Shown in pieces: positions 53,179 through 60,566 of a DNA stretch of 64,000 nt. The stretch covers positions 105,181 through 169,180 of the forward strand of contig UCBZ01000017.1 of the NCBI GenBank assembly GCA_900470775.1, read 5' to 3'. The translations under genes were made by a program, and so were the position numbers. The notes under the pieces were generated by a model. The model saw only the letters and a program-made list of their open reading frames with translations. It was not told the origin of the DNA and ran no database searches. Source of the DNA: Hyphomicrobiales bacterium. Lineage in GTDB: Bacteria; Pseudomonadota; Alphaproteobacteria; Rhizobiales; Beijerinckiaceae. Positions within the stretch are counted from its first letter, which is position 1; each line of letters starts with the position of its first letter.

Positions 53179-54852
53179 TCATGCCAGGGCTTTCTCGTGG
53201 ATCCAGGTGCGCAGCACTGCGACGCTGTCGGCCGGATTCTGCGAGACCATCTGGCCGATCTTCTCGACCGACTGGGCCTTGAGCTGGCCCTTGATCTGGG
53301 CGACCGCGAGCATGCGCTCGGACGGGGCGTCCACGTCGATGGGGAGTCCATCCGATACCTGCGCCAGCGCGCGCGGCGCTGCGGCCGGATCGCCGGTTCC
53401 GGCGTCGGTTGTTACCATCGTGCGCATGAAGCCGGGCAGTTGCCGCCCGCCGCCAGGGTCGGGCGCCAGGATCTGCTTGAGCAGCGGCCGCACCACGACC
53501 ATCAGCACGATCAGCGTCAACAGCGAGATGACACCGAGTTCGGCGAAGCGGACCAGATCCTCCTTAGTGAAGGAGAGGAGCTGCTGCATCAGGCTCTGCT
53601 CGACAAGATCGGTCACCGCCGGAGGGGCCTCGGCGAAGCGCAGATTGACGACCTCGATCTTGTCGCCCCGGCCGTCGTCGAAACCGACTGCCGAGCGGAC
53701 CAGCTGACCGATGCGCTCGAGGTCCTCGTTGCTGCGAGGCTGATAGCTGACATCGCCATTGGGGCTGCGGGTATAGGTGCCGTCGACCAGTACCGCGACC
53801 GAAAGCTTCTTGACCCGGCCGCCTTCCAGCACTTCTGTACGCGTCGTGCGCGAAATCTCGTAATTGACCACTTCCTCGTTCTTCGAGGAGGCGTCCTTCG
53901 GGGCGGTCGTTCCGCCGGTGCCCGTCTGCGCGCCCGGCAATTCGTTGCCGACCGTGACCGGGCCGCCATTCTCCGACGTCGTCGAGGCTTCGGTGCGGTT
54001 CTGGCTGGAGCGGACGACCCGGCTTTCGGGATCGAAGGTTTCCGAGCGGCTCTCGATCCGGTTGCTGTCGAGCGCAGCCGAAACCTGCACCCGCGCCCGG
54101 CCGTGACCGACGATGCTGGCGACGATGTCCTCGATCTGGAGCTTGAGGCGCTTCTCGATTCCAACCTGCCGCTCCTCGATGCCGAGGCCGGCAATGCCGT
54201 TGTCGGTCTGCGCGCCGTCGGCCAGCAGCCGCCCCCGCTCGTCGACGATCGAGACGCGCTCCGGCTTGAGGCCGTCCACGGCCGAGGCCACGAGATGGCG
54301 CACGGCCCGGACCTGGGCGGTATCGAGCTCGCCCGCCAGCTTGAGCGCGATCGAGGCGCGCGGCGGCTCGCGGTCACGCTCGAACAGGCGCTTCTCCGGG
54401 ATGACGAGGTGCACCCGCGCCGCCTGGACGCGGCTGATCGAGCGGATCGTGCGCGACAACTCGCCTTCCAGCGCGCGCAGATGGTTGATGTTCTGGACGA
54501 AGCTCGTCGACGAGAAGGCATCGCCCTTGTCGAAAATCTCGTAGCCGACGCCACCGCCGGCGGGAATGCCCTTGCTGGCGAGGTCAAGCCGCAGGCGCGG
54601 GACGTCGGCCTTGGCGACGAGCACCGTCTGCCCGTCGCTGCGCAACTCGTACTTCACGCCGCGCGTGTCGAGATCCTTCAGGATCGCGCTGACATCCTGC
54701 TGCGAAAGGTCGGAGAACAGCACGCTCATGGCCGGCTGGGACATCTTGAGCATGACGAAGCCGAAGAAGCCGACGAGGCCAAGCGTCACCGCGAGCATGG
54801 CCGCCAGGCGGGCCGCTCCGAATTTCGAGAACTGTTCGACGATGCCGCTCAC
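53179..54852 (-). CDS. fliF: Flagellar MS-ring protein FliF
   Basis: A 557-residue protein with two membrane helices (about 15-36 and 447-468, FAELGVISLLTLIVLMVVVR). The first domain has VLFSDLSQQDVSAILKDLD, the ring-building motif has FVQNINHLRALEGELSRTI and SRVQAARVHLVIPEKRLF, and the C-terminus has DVDAPSERMLAVAQIKGQ that binds FliG. Translation begins at GTG (54852). It is first in the fliF-fliG-fliH-fliN-flbD operon; a CtrA-box-like site lies 77-91 bases upstream. Confidence 0.94.
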   Translation of the reverse strand: MSGIVEQFSKFGAARLAAMLAVTLGLVGFFGFVMLKMSQPAMSVLFSDLSQQDVSAILKDLDTRGVKYELRSDGQTVLVAKADVPRLRLDLASKGIPAGGGVGYEIFDKGDAFSSTSFVQNINHLRALEGELSRTIRSISRVQAARVHLVIPEKRLFERDREPPRASIALKLAGELDTAQVRAVRHLVASAVDGLKPERVSIVDERGRLLADGAQTDNGIAGLGIEERQVGIEKRLKLQIEDIVASIVGHGRARVQVSAALDSNRIESRSETFDPESRVVRSSQNRTEASTTSENGGPVTVGNELPGAQTGTGGTTAPKDASSKNEEVVNYEISRTTRTEVLEGGRVKKLSVAVLVDGTYTRSPNGDVSYQPRSNEDLERIGQLVRSAVGFDDGRGDKIEVVNLRFAEAPPAVTDLVEQSLMQQLLSFTKEDLVRFAELGVISLLTLIVLMVVVRPLLKQILAPDPGGGRQLPGFMRTMVTTDAGTGDPAAAPRALAQVSDGLPIDVDAPSERMLAVAQIKGQLKAQSVEKIGQMVSQNPADSVAVLRTWIHEKALA

Positions 54853-54928
54853 GCCGCTATCCGTTCACAAAGCCATCGTGGCCGCGCCTGGAAGCGGGCT
54901 CACTAGGCAAGTTTTTCCCGGTGCGTGG

Positions 54929-54954
54929 TTAGCGCCCGGTTAATTTTTGCCGGG
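54929..54954 (-). promoter_or_regulatory. CtrA-box-like site with overlapping palindrome upstream of fliF
   Basis: On the minus strand 54943-54929 reads TTAA-N7-CTAA (one mismatch to TTAA-N7-TTAA). Overlapping it on the plus strand, 54935-54954 reads CCCGGTTAATTTTTGCCGGG, an inverted repeat similar to the one before flhA. The arrangement is like Caulobacter fliF, where FlbD represses from a site over the CtrA-dependent promoter. No genes lie in 54853-55167 except this control region. Confidence 0.6.
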
Positions 54955-55167
54955 TCGACCCAAGATTGTCAGTCCAGACCACCTGCGGCGCGCACCGCGC
55001 GGCGGCATCGACAGCGCCCGCCATCGCGGCAATCTCGCATCTGCGAGCGAAAATTCGCAACGCAACAATGAAAACAGGTGGTTATCCGGCGCGAGAATTT
55101 GTCCATAATGAGGCACGGCGGAGTTGTATTGTGTGCGGCTATGTGGGGCGCAACCTGGGAGGACAGG

Positions 55168-55251
55168 ATGCTGATCTGGACTGCAATATTCTGGCTTGGC
55201 TGCGCGGCAATCTTTCTCGATTTGGTGGAGCGCGCGCCGGCCCTGGACTGA
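55168..55251 (+). CDS. 27-residue putative small membrane protein
   Basis: GGGAGGAC stands just before the ATG at 55168. The peptide has one hydrophobic segment and a charged end (MLIWTAIFWLGCAAIFLDLV, then ERAPALD). A strong terminator stands at 55368-55390 on the same strand, so a transcript of about 250 bases is plausible. It could equally be a non-coding RNA. No homologue is known to me. Confidence 0.45.
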   Translation: MLIWTAIFWLGCAAIFLDLVERAPALD

Positions 55252-55367
55252 AAGCTCGCAATCGGCGCCTGGCGGCCAAGAGGTCTGCCCGGCCCCCCCC
55301 TGCTGCGAGGGCCTACGCCAAACACGGGACACACGTGTCGAGACAGGTCCATCTGGACCGACTGAAC

Positions 55368-55390
55368 AAGCCCGCTTCGGCGGGCTTTTT
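55368..55390 (+). terminator. Rho-independent terminator
   Basis: AAGCCCGC (55368-55375), TTCG tetraloop, GCGGGCTT (55380-55387), then a T-run to 55390. It has the canonical UUCG loop and ends a plus-strand transcript that holds the small ORF at 55168. There is no other plus-strand gene nearby that would need it. Confidence 0.88.
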
Positions 55391-55444
55391 CCTGTTCACA
55401 TGCCGGGCGGCCTGGCAGCGGCACTACGGGGGGCCAAAACAACA

Positions 55445-55474
55445 AAGGCGCCGGTCCCAAGGGACCGGCGCCTT
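55445..55474 (-). terminator. Hairpin terminator after sciP
   Basis: AAGGCGCCGGTCCC (55445-55458) pairs perfectly with GGGACCGGCGCCTT (55461-55474) around two bases. To the left are A-rich bases, which read as a T-rich run on the minus strand, so it fits sciP. It may work in both directions. Confidence 0.8.
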
Positions 55475-55498
55475 GAACACGAAGCGGAGCGCGCCCGG

Positions 55499-55774
55499 CT
55501 ACTGGCGGTAATGCTGGATGCGGGTGGTGCGCAGGCCGGCCAGGCCGTGCTGATCGATCGACATCTGCCAGCTCAGGAACTCATCGACCGTCAGCGTATA
55601 GCGCTGGCAGGCTTCCTCGAGGCTGAGCAGGCCGCCGCGCACGGCTGCGACGACCTCGGCCTTGCGCCGGATCACCCAGCGGCGGGTATTCATTGGCGGG
55701 AGATCCGCGATCGTCAGCGGACTTCCGTCCGGTCCGATCACGTATTTCACCCGCGGTCGCAAAGGCTCGGTCAT
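55499..55774 (-). CDS. sciP: CtrA inhibitor SciP (DUF1153)
   Basis: A 91-residue helix-turn-helix-like protein. It begins MTEPLRPRVKYVIGPDGSPL and contains RRWVIRRKAEVVAAVRGGLL, ACQRYTLTVDEFLSW and HGLAGLRTTRIQHY, matching SciP (DUF1153) almost residue for residue as I recall it. SciP binds CtrA and lowers transcription of its targets in G1. The ATG at 55774 was chosen; an upstream in-frame ATG adds 14 unlikely residues. A TTAA-N7-CTAA site lies 55-69 bases upstream. Confidence 0.92.
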   Translation of the reverse strand: MTEPLRPRVKYVIGPDGSPLTIADLPPMNTRRWVIRRKAEVVAAVRGGLLSLEEACQRYTLTVDEFLSWQMSIDQHGLAGLRTTRIQHYRQ

Positions 55775-55828
55775 GGTACACTCACACAACTCAACAGAGC
55801 TACTTGTGCTGAGCATAGGCCTACGGCT

Positions 55829-55843
55829 TTAAGAATTGCCTAA
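55829..55843 (-). promoter_or_regulatory. CtrA-box-like site upstream of sciP
   Basis: The plus strand reads TTAA-N7-CTAA (minus strand TTAG-N7-TTAA), one mismatch to the CtrA consensus with correct spacing. It is in the 106-base space between flgD and sciP, 55-69 bases before the sciP ATG. In Caulobacter sciP is CtrA-activated, so a feedback loop is likely. Confidence 0.6.
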
Positions 55844-55880
55844 GGCGAAGACGCTGGCTTTCGGCATCTTTGATTCGCGA

Positions 55881-56546
55881 TCAGCTTTTACGGACAACGC
55901 TCTTGACCTGGTCGATCGGCACGCTGATGGCACCGATCTTGAGCGTGGGGATCGACCCTGTGAAGTCGACGCCATCGACGACGCCGCTGATCTTCGTCGT
56001 GGCCGTCATCACCGCGCCGGCCGTATCCTTCGCATCGATCGTGATCGAGTATTCGCCAGGAGGCGCCTTTTGCGCCGTCGAGGTCGTGCCGTCCCATTTA
56101 TAGGTCTGGTCGCCCGCCACGAGAGACTTCGTCAGCGTCTGCACGACGCTTCCCTTGGAGTCCTTGATCGTGATCGTCGCGGAACCGCCGCGGGGAACGT
56201 TGACCTGCCATTCGGCCTTGTCGTTTTCCAGGCGCGTGGTCGCACCATCGGCGGTGATGGTCGAGCCGATGAAGCCGACGGCGCTTGTCGCCGTGCCGGC
56301 CGAATTCAGGCTGAGCAGCGATGTCAGCGTCTCGTTGGTTTTGAGCTGCTGCTCGACGCCGGCGAACTGCACGAGCTGCGCCGTGAACTGGTTGGTGTCG
56401 AGCGGATCGAGCGGCGACTGATTCTTGAGCTGCGTCGTCAGCAGGGTCAGGAACTGGTCGAAATTATTGGCGATCGAGGCACCGCCCGTAACCGTGGTCG
56501 GGTTGTTCGTCGTTGCGGTGCTGTTGCTTGTGCTGGAGACGGCCAT
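55881..56546 (-). CDS. flgD: Flagellar hook capping protein FlgD
   Basis: A 221-residue hook scaffold. The N-terminal family part has FDQFLTLLTTQLKNQSPLDP and TNQFTAQLVQFAGVEQQLKT; the tail has the FlgD Ig-type and Tudor-like region (KWDGTTSTAQKAPPGEYSIT). The ATG at 56546 has a strong AAGGAGG ribosome-binding site. It lies 16 bases after fliK, so fliK and flgD are one unit. Confidence 0.92.
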   Translation of the reverse strand: MAVSSTSNSTATTNNPTTVTGGASIANNFDQFLTLLTTQLKNQSPLDPLDTNQFTAQLVQFAGVEQQLKTNETLTSLLSLNSAGTATSAVGFIGSTITADGATTRLENDKAEWQVNVPRGGSATITIKDSKGSVVQTLTKSLVAGDQTYKWDGTTSTAQKAPPGEYSITIDAKDTAGAVMTATTKISGVVDGVDFTGSIPTLKIGAISVPIDQVKSVVRKS

Positions 56547-56562
56547 GGCGTTCCTCCTTCGG

Positions 56563-58125
56563 TCAGATGCTGAGATCCACGCCGCCGAGCCGCACGAAGC
56601 GGCTGGCAGGCGCGGGCTGTGTTGAAATGGCGGTGTCGTCGCCCGCCTCGGAACCATTGGCGAAGACGCGCCCGCGCTGCGGCGCCTCGTCCTGCTGCCG
56701 GTTCTGGCGGAAGCCAGACTGGTCGGATGGATCGCGAAGAGTGATGTCGACACCGGCATCGGACGGTTTCAGGCCCGCCTGCTCGAAGGCACGCTCGAGC
56801 GTGCGCGCATCCCGCTGCAGCAGATGCAGCGTCTCGACACGGTCGACGACCATGCGCGCCGTGACTTCTCCCTTATCGGAAATCGAGAGGTTGACGTCGA
56901 CCCGGCCGAGTTCGCCGGGATCAAGCCGGATATCGAACTGACGCGCGCCGGCGAGCGCCCTGAGACCGATTTCGATCGGCAGCACATGCAGCGGCGTCGG
57001 CGGGCCCTCGGTCGCGCCCTGAGGCTGTGTCGCGACCGCAGCCTGCTGGGCGCCGATCTGATCCGGCATCGTCAGGATGCGAAGCGGCTCAGGCTTTGCC
57101 CCGCCCTGCTGGCCGAGCGCCGACAGATCGATCGGGTTCAGGGCCTGCTGCAGAGCATCGATCGACTTGATGTCGGACGGGGGCGCGGTCTGCGCGGCCG
57201 GGCCCTGTGCCTGGGCCAGCGGCTGCGCGAGCTTGTCGCCCCCATCCGGCGCGGCCTCGGGCTTTGCCGCCTGATCCGCCCCGACGGGCAGCGGCAACGT
57301 CTTGGCAGGGCTGGACGACCCATTTTTGGACGCAGCGCCCGCCGTTGCCGCCGCGGATACGTCCGCACCTGACGCAAGCGCCGCTTTAGCCTCGCGCGCC
57401 GCCATCAGCGACAGCGCCGCAGCGGCTGTGCCAGCCCCCTTTTTGCCGGACAGCAAATCGCTCTCCTCGCCAGAGTCGGCCGCAGCCGCGGCAAGGTTGG
57501 TCGGAAGGGTCGGGACAGACACCGGTGGAGCAAGCAAAACGGCCGGCGGTACGGGTGTGACGACGACTGCGATGCCCTCGGCTTTCGGCTCGCTGGCAGC
57601 GGCGCCGGCTTCGCCCTCGGTCGTTTCGCCCTTGGCCTCGCCGATCTTGCCGGTCTTTGCAGGCTGGTTCTCGGCCTGGGCCGCAATCGCGATGCTGACC
57701 AGCGCTGCGATATCCAGGTTCGGCGCTGGCGGTTGCGTTGCCGGTGCGGCATCGCTGGCCTTGCCGGCCGGCTTGCCCGTCTCGGTTGCCGGTGCCTTCG
57801 CGCCGGTCTCGGCGGCTGCCGGCTGGACGGCGGGCTTGACTGCGGAATTGGATGGTTTCTCGGACGCGGCGGTGGCCTCTTCGGACGCGCGGCGTGCATC
57901 CCCCGCGTCGCGGCGTGCCTCTGCAGCGTCGCGGCGCGCCTCGCCAACGTCGCTCGCCATCTCCCGCCGGCTTTCGCGGGCAGGTGGGGTAGCATCCTGC
58001 ACGGGCTCCTCCCGCGGCAGGACAAAGCTCTCGCGCTCGCCCCCGGCGTCCCGTTCGGGCGCAGGCCGGCGTTGCACCGCGGGCTCGGCGCCAAATGAGG
58101 AACTCGGTACTGGCTGAATCGACAT
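56563..58125 (-). CDS. fliK: Flagellar hook-length control protein FliK
   Basis: A 520-residue protein. The long N-terminal two-thirds is low-complexity Ala/Pro/Glu-rich and contains [25 protein letters not shown] repeats (about 55-90); the C-terminal domain (about 385-475, [40 protein letters not shown]) is the Flg_hook domain that switches export specificity. The ATG is at 58125; a sigma-54-type promoter is 46 bases upstream. Its length is above the common 400, through the N-terminal repeats. Confidence 0.85.
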   Translation of the reverse strand: MSIQPVPSSSFGAEPAVQRRPAPERDAGGERESFVLPREEPVQDATPPARESRREMASDVGEARRDAAEARRDAGDARRASEEATAASEKPSNSAVKPAVQPAAAETGAKAPATETGKPAGKASDAAPATQPPAPNLDIAALVSIAIAAQAENQPAKTGKIGEAKGETTEGEAGAAASEPKAEGIAVVVTPVPPAVLLAPPVSVPTLPTNLAAAAADSGEESDLLSGKKGAGTAAAALSLMAAREAKAALASGADVSAAATAGAASKNGSSSPAKTLPLPVGADQAAKPEAAPDGGDKLAQPLAQAQGPAAQTAPPSDIKSIDALQQALNPIDLSALGQQGGAKPEPLRILTMPDQIGAQQAAVATQPQGATEGPPTPLHVLPIEIGLRALAGARQFDIRLDPGELGRVDVNLSISDKGEVTARMVVDRVETLHLLQRDARTLERAFEQAGLKPSDAGVDITLRDPSDQSGFRQNRQQDEAPQRGRVFANGSEAGDDTAISTQPAPASRFVRLGGVDLSI

Positions 58126-58170
58126 CGGTTCATCCGCAACATGGGCACAGAGCGCCCCTGACCCTGTCCA

Positions 58171-58185
58171 GCAAATGCCAAGCCA
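58171..58185 (-). promoter_or_regulatory. Sigma-54-type promoter upstream of fliK
   Basis: On the minus strand 58185-58171 reads TGGC-N7-TTGC, the exact -24/-12 arrangement of sigma-54 promoters. It ends 46 bases before the fliK start. FlbD is encoded 7 kb away, and GGCAA...TTGCC inverted pairs lie upstream at 58239-58259 and 58323-58343 as possible enhancer sites. Confidence 0.6.
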
Positions 58186-58363
58186 GCGGCCCGCTCAAAG
58201 ATTTCAATGCGTTAAGCAGCCTCCTCGGCGGAAACAGCGGCAAGAACGGCCGCCTTGCCCTGGCTGGGCGGCAGGTTTTGCCCATCGCCGCTGGCAGCGG
58301 CGCCCCAAAGCCGGTATAGAGCCGGCAATCGCCTGCCTTGCCGCTGGACATCTGCATCCTTCC

Positions 58364-59548
58364 ATGACGACGCCCCGCAACTCCCTCGATATCGCCAAGC
58401 CGCCTGCGGCGACGCGCGTCGTCGCGGCGATGTCGGGCGGCGTCGATTCATCCGTTGTCGCAGCGCTGCTGCAGCGCGAGGGCTACGAGGTCATCGGCGT
58501 CACGCTCCAGCTCTACGACCATGGCGCGGCTGTCCACCGGGCCGGCTCCTGCTGCGCCGGCCAGGACATCCATGACGCCCGCCGCGTCGCCGAGCAGATC
58601 GGCATTCCCCATTATGTCCTCGACTATGAGAGCCGCTTTCGTGACGCGGTGATCGAACGCTTCGCCGAGAGCTATCTCGCCGGCGAGACGCCGATCCCTT
58701 GCGTCGAGTGCAACCGCACGGTGAAGTTCCACGATTTGCTCGGGCTCGCCCGCGAACTCGGCGCCGATGCGCTGGCGACCGGCCATTACGTCGTCGGCCG
58801 CGAACTCGACAACGGCCATCGCGGCCTGTTTCGTGCCGCCGACGCCAATCGCGACCAGAGCTATTTCCTCTATGCGACGACGCAGGAGCAGCTCGACCTG
58901 CTGCGCTTTCCGCTTGGCGGCATCGACAAGGCGCAGACCCGCGCGCTCGCGGCCGAGCTCGGCCTCGGCATCGCCGACAAGCCAGACAGCCAGGACATCT
59001 GCTTCGTCCCCAATGGCCGCTATGCCGATGTGATCGAGCGGCTGAAGCCCGGCGCCGCGCGGCCGGGGGACATCGTTCATCTCGACGGCCGCGTGCTCGG
59101 TCGGCATGACGGCGTGCTGCGTTACACCGTCGGCCAGCGCAAGGGGCTGGGCCTCAGCACGCCCGAGCCGCTCTATGTGCTGCGCCTCGATGCCGACGCG
59201 GCCCGCGTCATCGTCGGCCCGCGCGAAGCCCTCAACGTCCGCGAGATCAGGCTGCGCGATCTTAACTGGCTCGGCGAAATGTCGCTGGATGCTCTACCGC
59301 CGGAGGGCATCGAGGTCGCGGTGCGCGTGCGCTCGACGCGTCCCCCGCGCGAGGCGCGGCTGATGCGCGACGAAGCCGGCCTGCGGATCGAGCTCGCCAC
59401 CGACGAGGAGGGCGTCTCCCCCGGCCAGGCCTGCGTCATCTATGCCGATGCCGGACCGGGCGCCCGCGTGCTCGGTGGCGGCACCATCCTGCGGCCGGAA
59501 TTGCCCCTGCCGACATCACGGCCGGGCCTCGCTCTCGCCCTCTCCTGA
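58364..59548 (+). CDS. mnmA: tRNA-specific 2-thiouridylase MnmA
   Basis: A 394-residue enzyme that puts sulfur on U34 of Lys, Glu and Gln tRNAs. The PP-loop is MSGGVDSS (23-30); the catalytic cysteines are C113 (IPCVECN) and C213 (DICFVP), matching positions 102 and 199 of the E. coli enzyme. [17 protein letters not shown] and the C-terminal beta-barrel follow. The ATG at 58364 begins [14 protein letters not shown]; a strong ribosome-binding site is absent. It is divergent from fliK. Confidence 0.93.
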   Translation: MTTPRNSLDIAKPPAATRVVAAMSGGVDSSVVAALLQREGYEVIGVTLQLYDHGAAVHRAGSCCAGQDIHDARRVAEQIGIPHYVLDYESRFRDAVIERFAESYLAGETPIPCVECNRTVKFHDLLGLARELGADALATGHYVVGRELDNGHRGLFRAADANRDQSYFLYATTQEQLDLLRFPLGGIDKAQTRALAAELGLGIADKPDSQDICFVPNGRYADVIERLKPGAARPGDIVHLDGRVLGRHDGVLRYTVGQRKGLGLSTPEPLYVLRLDADAARVIVGPREALNVREIRLRDLNWLGEMSLDALPPEGIEVAVRVRSTRPPREARLMRDEAGLRIELATDEEGVSPGQACVIYADAGPGARVLGGGTILRPELPLPTSRPGLALALS

Positions 59549-59597
59549 AGCCGGCGCCGCCTGCGCTTCCACATCCCTGGACTCGACGAGCCGCTCC

Positions 59598-60269
59598 ATG
59601 CCGGTGCCCGACCATCTCGAAACCCAGAAACGCGTCTATGCGGCCTGGGCTCGCATCTACGACAAGATCTACCAGCGGCTCCTGGCCACGCCCCAGCGCG
59701 AGGCGGTAGACGCGGCCTGCGCCTGCGGACGCGACATTCTTGAGATCGGCGTCGGTACGGGCCTGACGCTGGCTTATTTCAGGCCCGATTCGCGTGTGCT
59801 CGGCGCGGATCTCTCGTTCGACATGCTCAAGGTCGCCAACCGGAAGGTCGTGAGCCAGGGTTTGGCGCATGTGCGCGGGCTGATGGTGATGGATGCCGGC
59901 CGGCTCGGCTTCGCGACTGAGAGCTTCGATGCGGTGACCGCGCAATTCGTCATCACCCTCGTGCCCAATGCCGAGCAGGCGCTGAGCGAAATGGACCGCG
60001 TGCTCAAGCCCGGCGGCGAGATCATCATTTCGAGCCGGCTCGTCGATGACGGGGCCCGGTTCGCGGCGTTGTGGACGGCGTTGGCTCCGCTGGCCCGTGC
60101 GATCGGCTGGAGCTCGGATTTCAAGGTCAGCCGCCTGACCGGCTGGGCGGCGAAGACGGGCCGCTACGAGACCGTCCATGTCGGCTCCGGCTATTTCAAG
60201 GTGGTGCGCCTGCGCAAGCTCGCCTCCGCCACGCCCTCTTCCACCACGCTATCCTCCGCAAAGGCTTGA
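59598..60269 (+). CDS. Class I SAM methyltransferase, PmtA-like
   Basis: A 223-residue methyltransferase. It starts VPDHLETQKRVYAAWARIYD and has motif I ILEIGVGTGLTLAYF, motif II RVLGADLSFDML and post-motif ALSEMDRVLKPGGEI. The arrangement YAAWARIYDKIY is close to phosphatidylethanolamine N-methyltransferase PmtA of alphaproteobacteria, which makes phosphatidylcholine. UbiE-like enzymes share most of the motifs, so the name is provisional. It lies 49 bases after mnmA, possibly co-transcribed. Confidence 0.75.
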   Translation: MPVPDHLETQKRVYAAWARIYDKIYQRLLATPQREAVDAACACGRDILEIGVGTGLTLAYFRPDSRVLGADLSFDMLKVANRKVVSQGLAHVRGLMVMDAGRLGFATESFDAVTAQFVITLVPNAEQALSEMDRVLKPGGEIIISSRLVDDGARFAALWTALAPLARAIGWSSDFKVSRLTGWAAKTGRYETVHVGSGYFKVVRLRKLASATPSSTTLSSAKA

Positions 60270-60341
60270 CGAGCCCATCCCCTGCCCCCTATATCGCGCC
60301 CTCACGACGGAACGCCGCTTTGCGACGCTTCCGGGCTGTGG

Positions 60342-60418
60342 GGCGGGGTAGCTCAGCCGGTTAGAGCAGCGGAATCATAATCCGCGTGTCGGGGGTTCGA
60401 GTCCCTCTCCCGCTACCA
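60342..60418 (+). tRNA. tRNA-Met (CAT)
   Basis: A 77-base cloverleaf. The acceptor stem GGCGGGG/TCCCGCT (with G-T ends), D-arm GCTC/GAGC, anticodon stem GCGGA/TCCGC with loop ATCATAA (anticodon CAT), T-arm GGGGG/CCCTC and encoded CCA. The G-T closing pair and ordinary anticodon stem speak against the initiator (mismatched 1-72). It fits elongator Met as known in alphaproteobacteria, though a CAT tRNA could be Ile2 after lysidine modification. Confidence 0.9.
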
Positions 60419-60496
60419 ACATTTTCTTGAACCTCTGATAGCGTTCAAGTCCTTGATAAAAATCGATTATTCTTGAACGTTTCACGGTTGCGGACT

Positions 60497-60523
60497 GTGA
60501 GACATCTCACAGGGATGTCTCAC
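60497..60523. repeat. Perfect inverted repeat downstream of the tRNA
   Basis: GTGAGACATC (60497-60506) and GATGTCTCAC (60514-60523) with a 7-base centre. It lies in the 148-base space between tRNA-Met and tctA, with a second, weaker pair (CGTTCAAG/CTTGAACG) nearer the tRNA. It could end the tctA transcript, though no T-run follows, or be a relic of an integration site. Confidence 0.55.
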
Positions 60524-60566
60524 ACCGGATTCGTCTCGTTTTCGAGCCCGCAAGTTCCGTGACCCT

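Noticed and set aside
60342..60418. tRNA as initiator tRNA-fMet
   Set aside because: The first acceptor pair is G-T, not the C-A mismatch of initiators, and the anticodon stem lacks the three G-C pairs typical of initiators.
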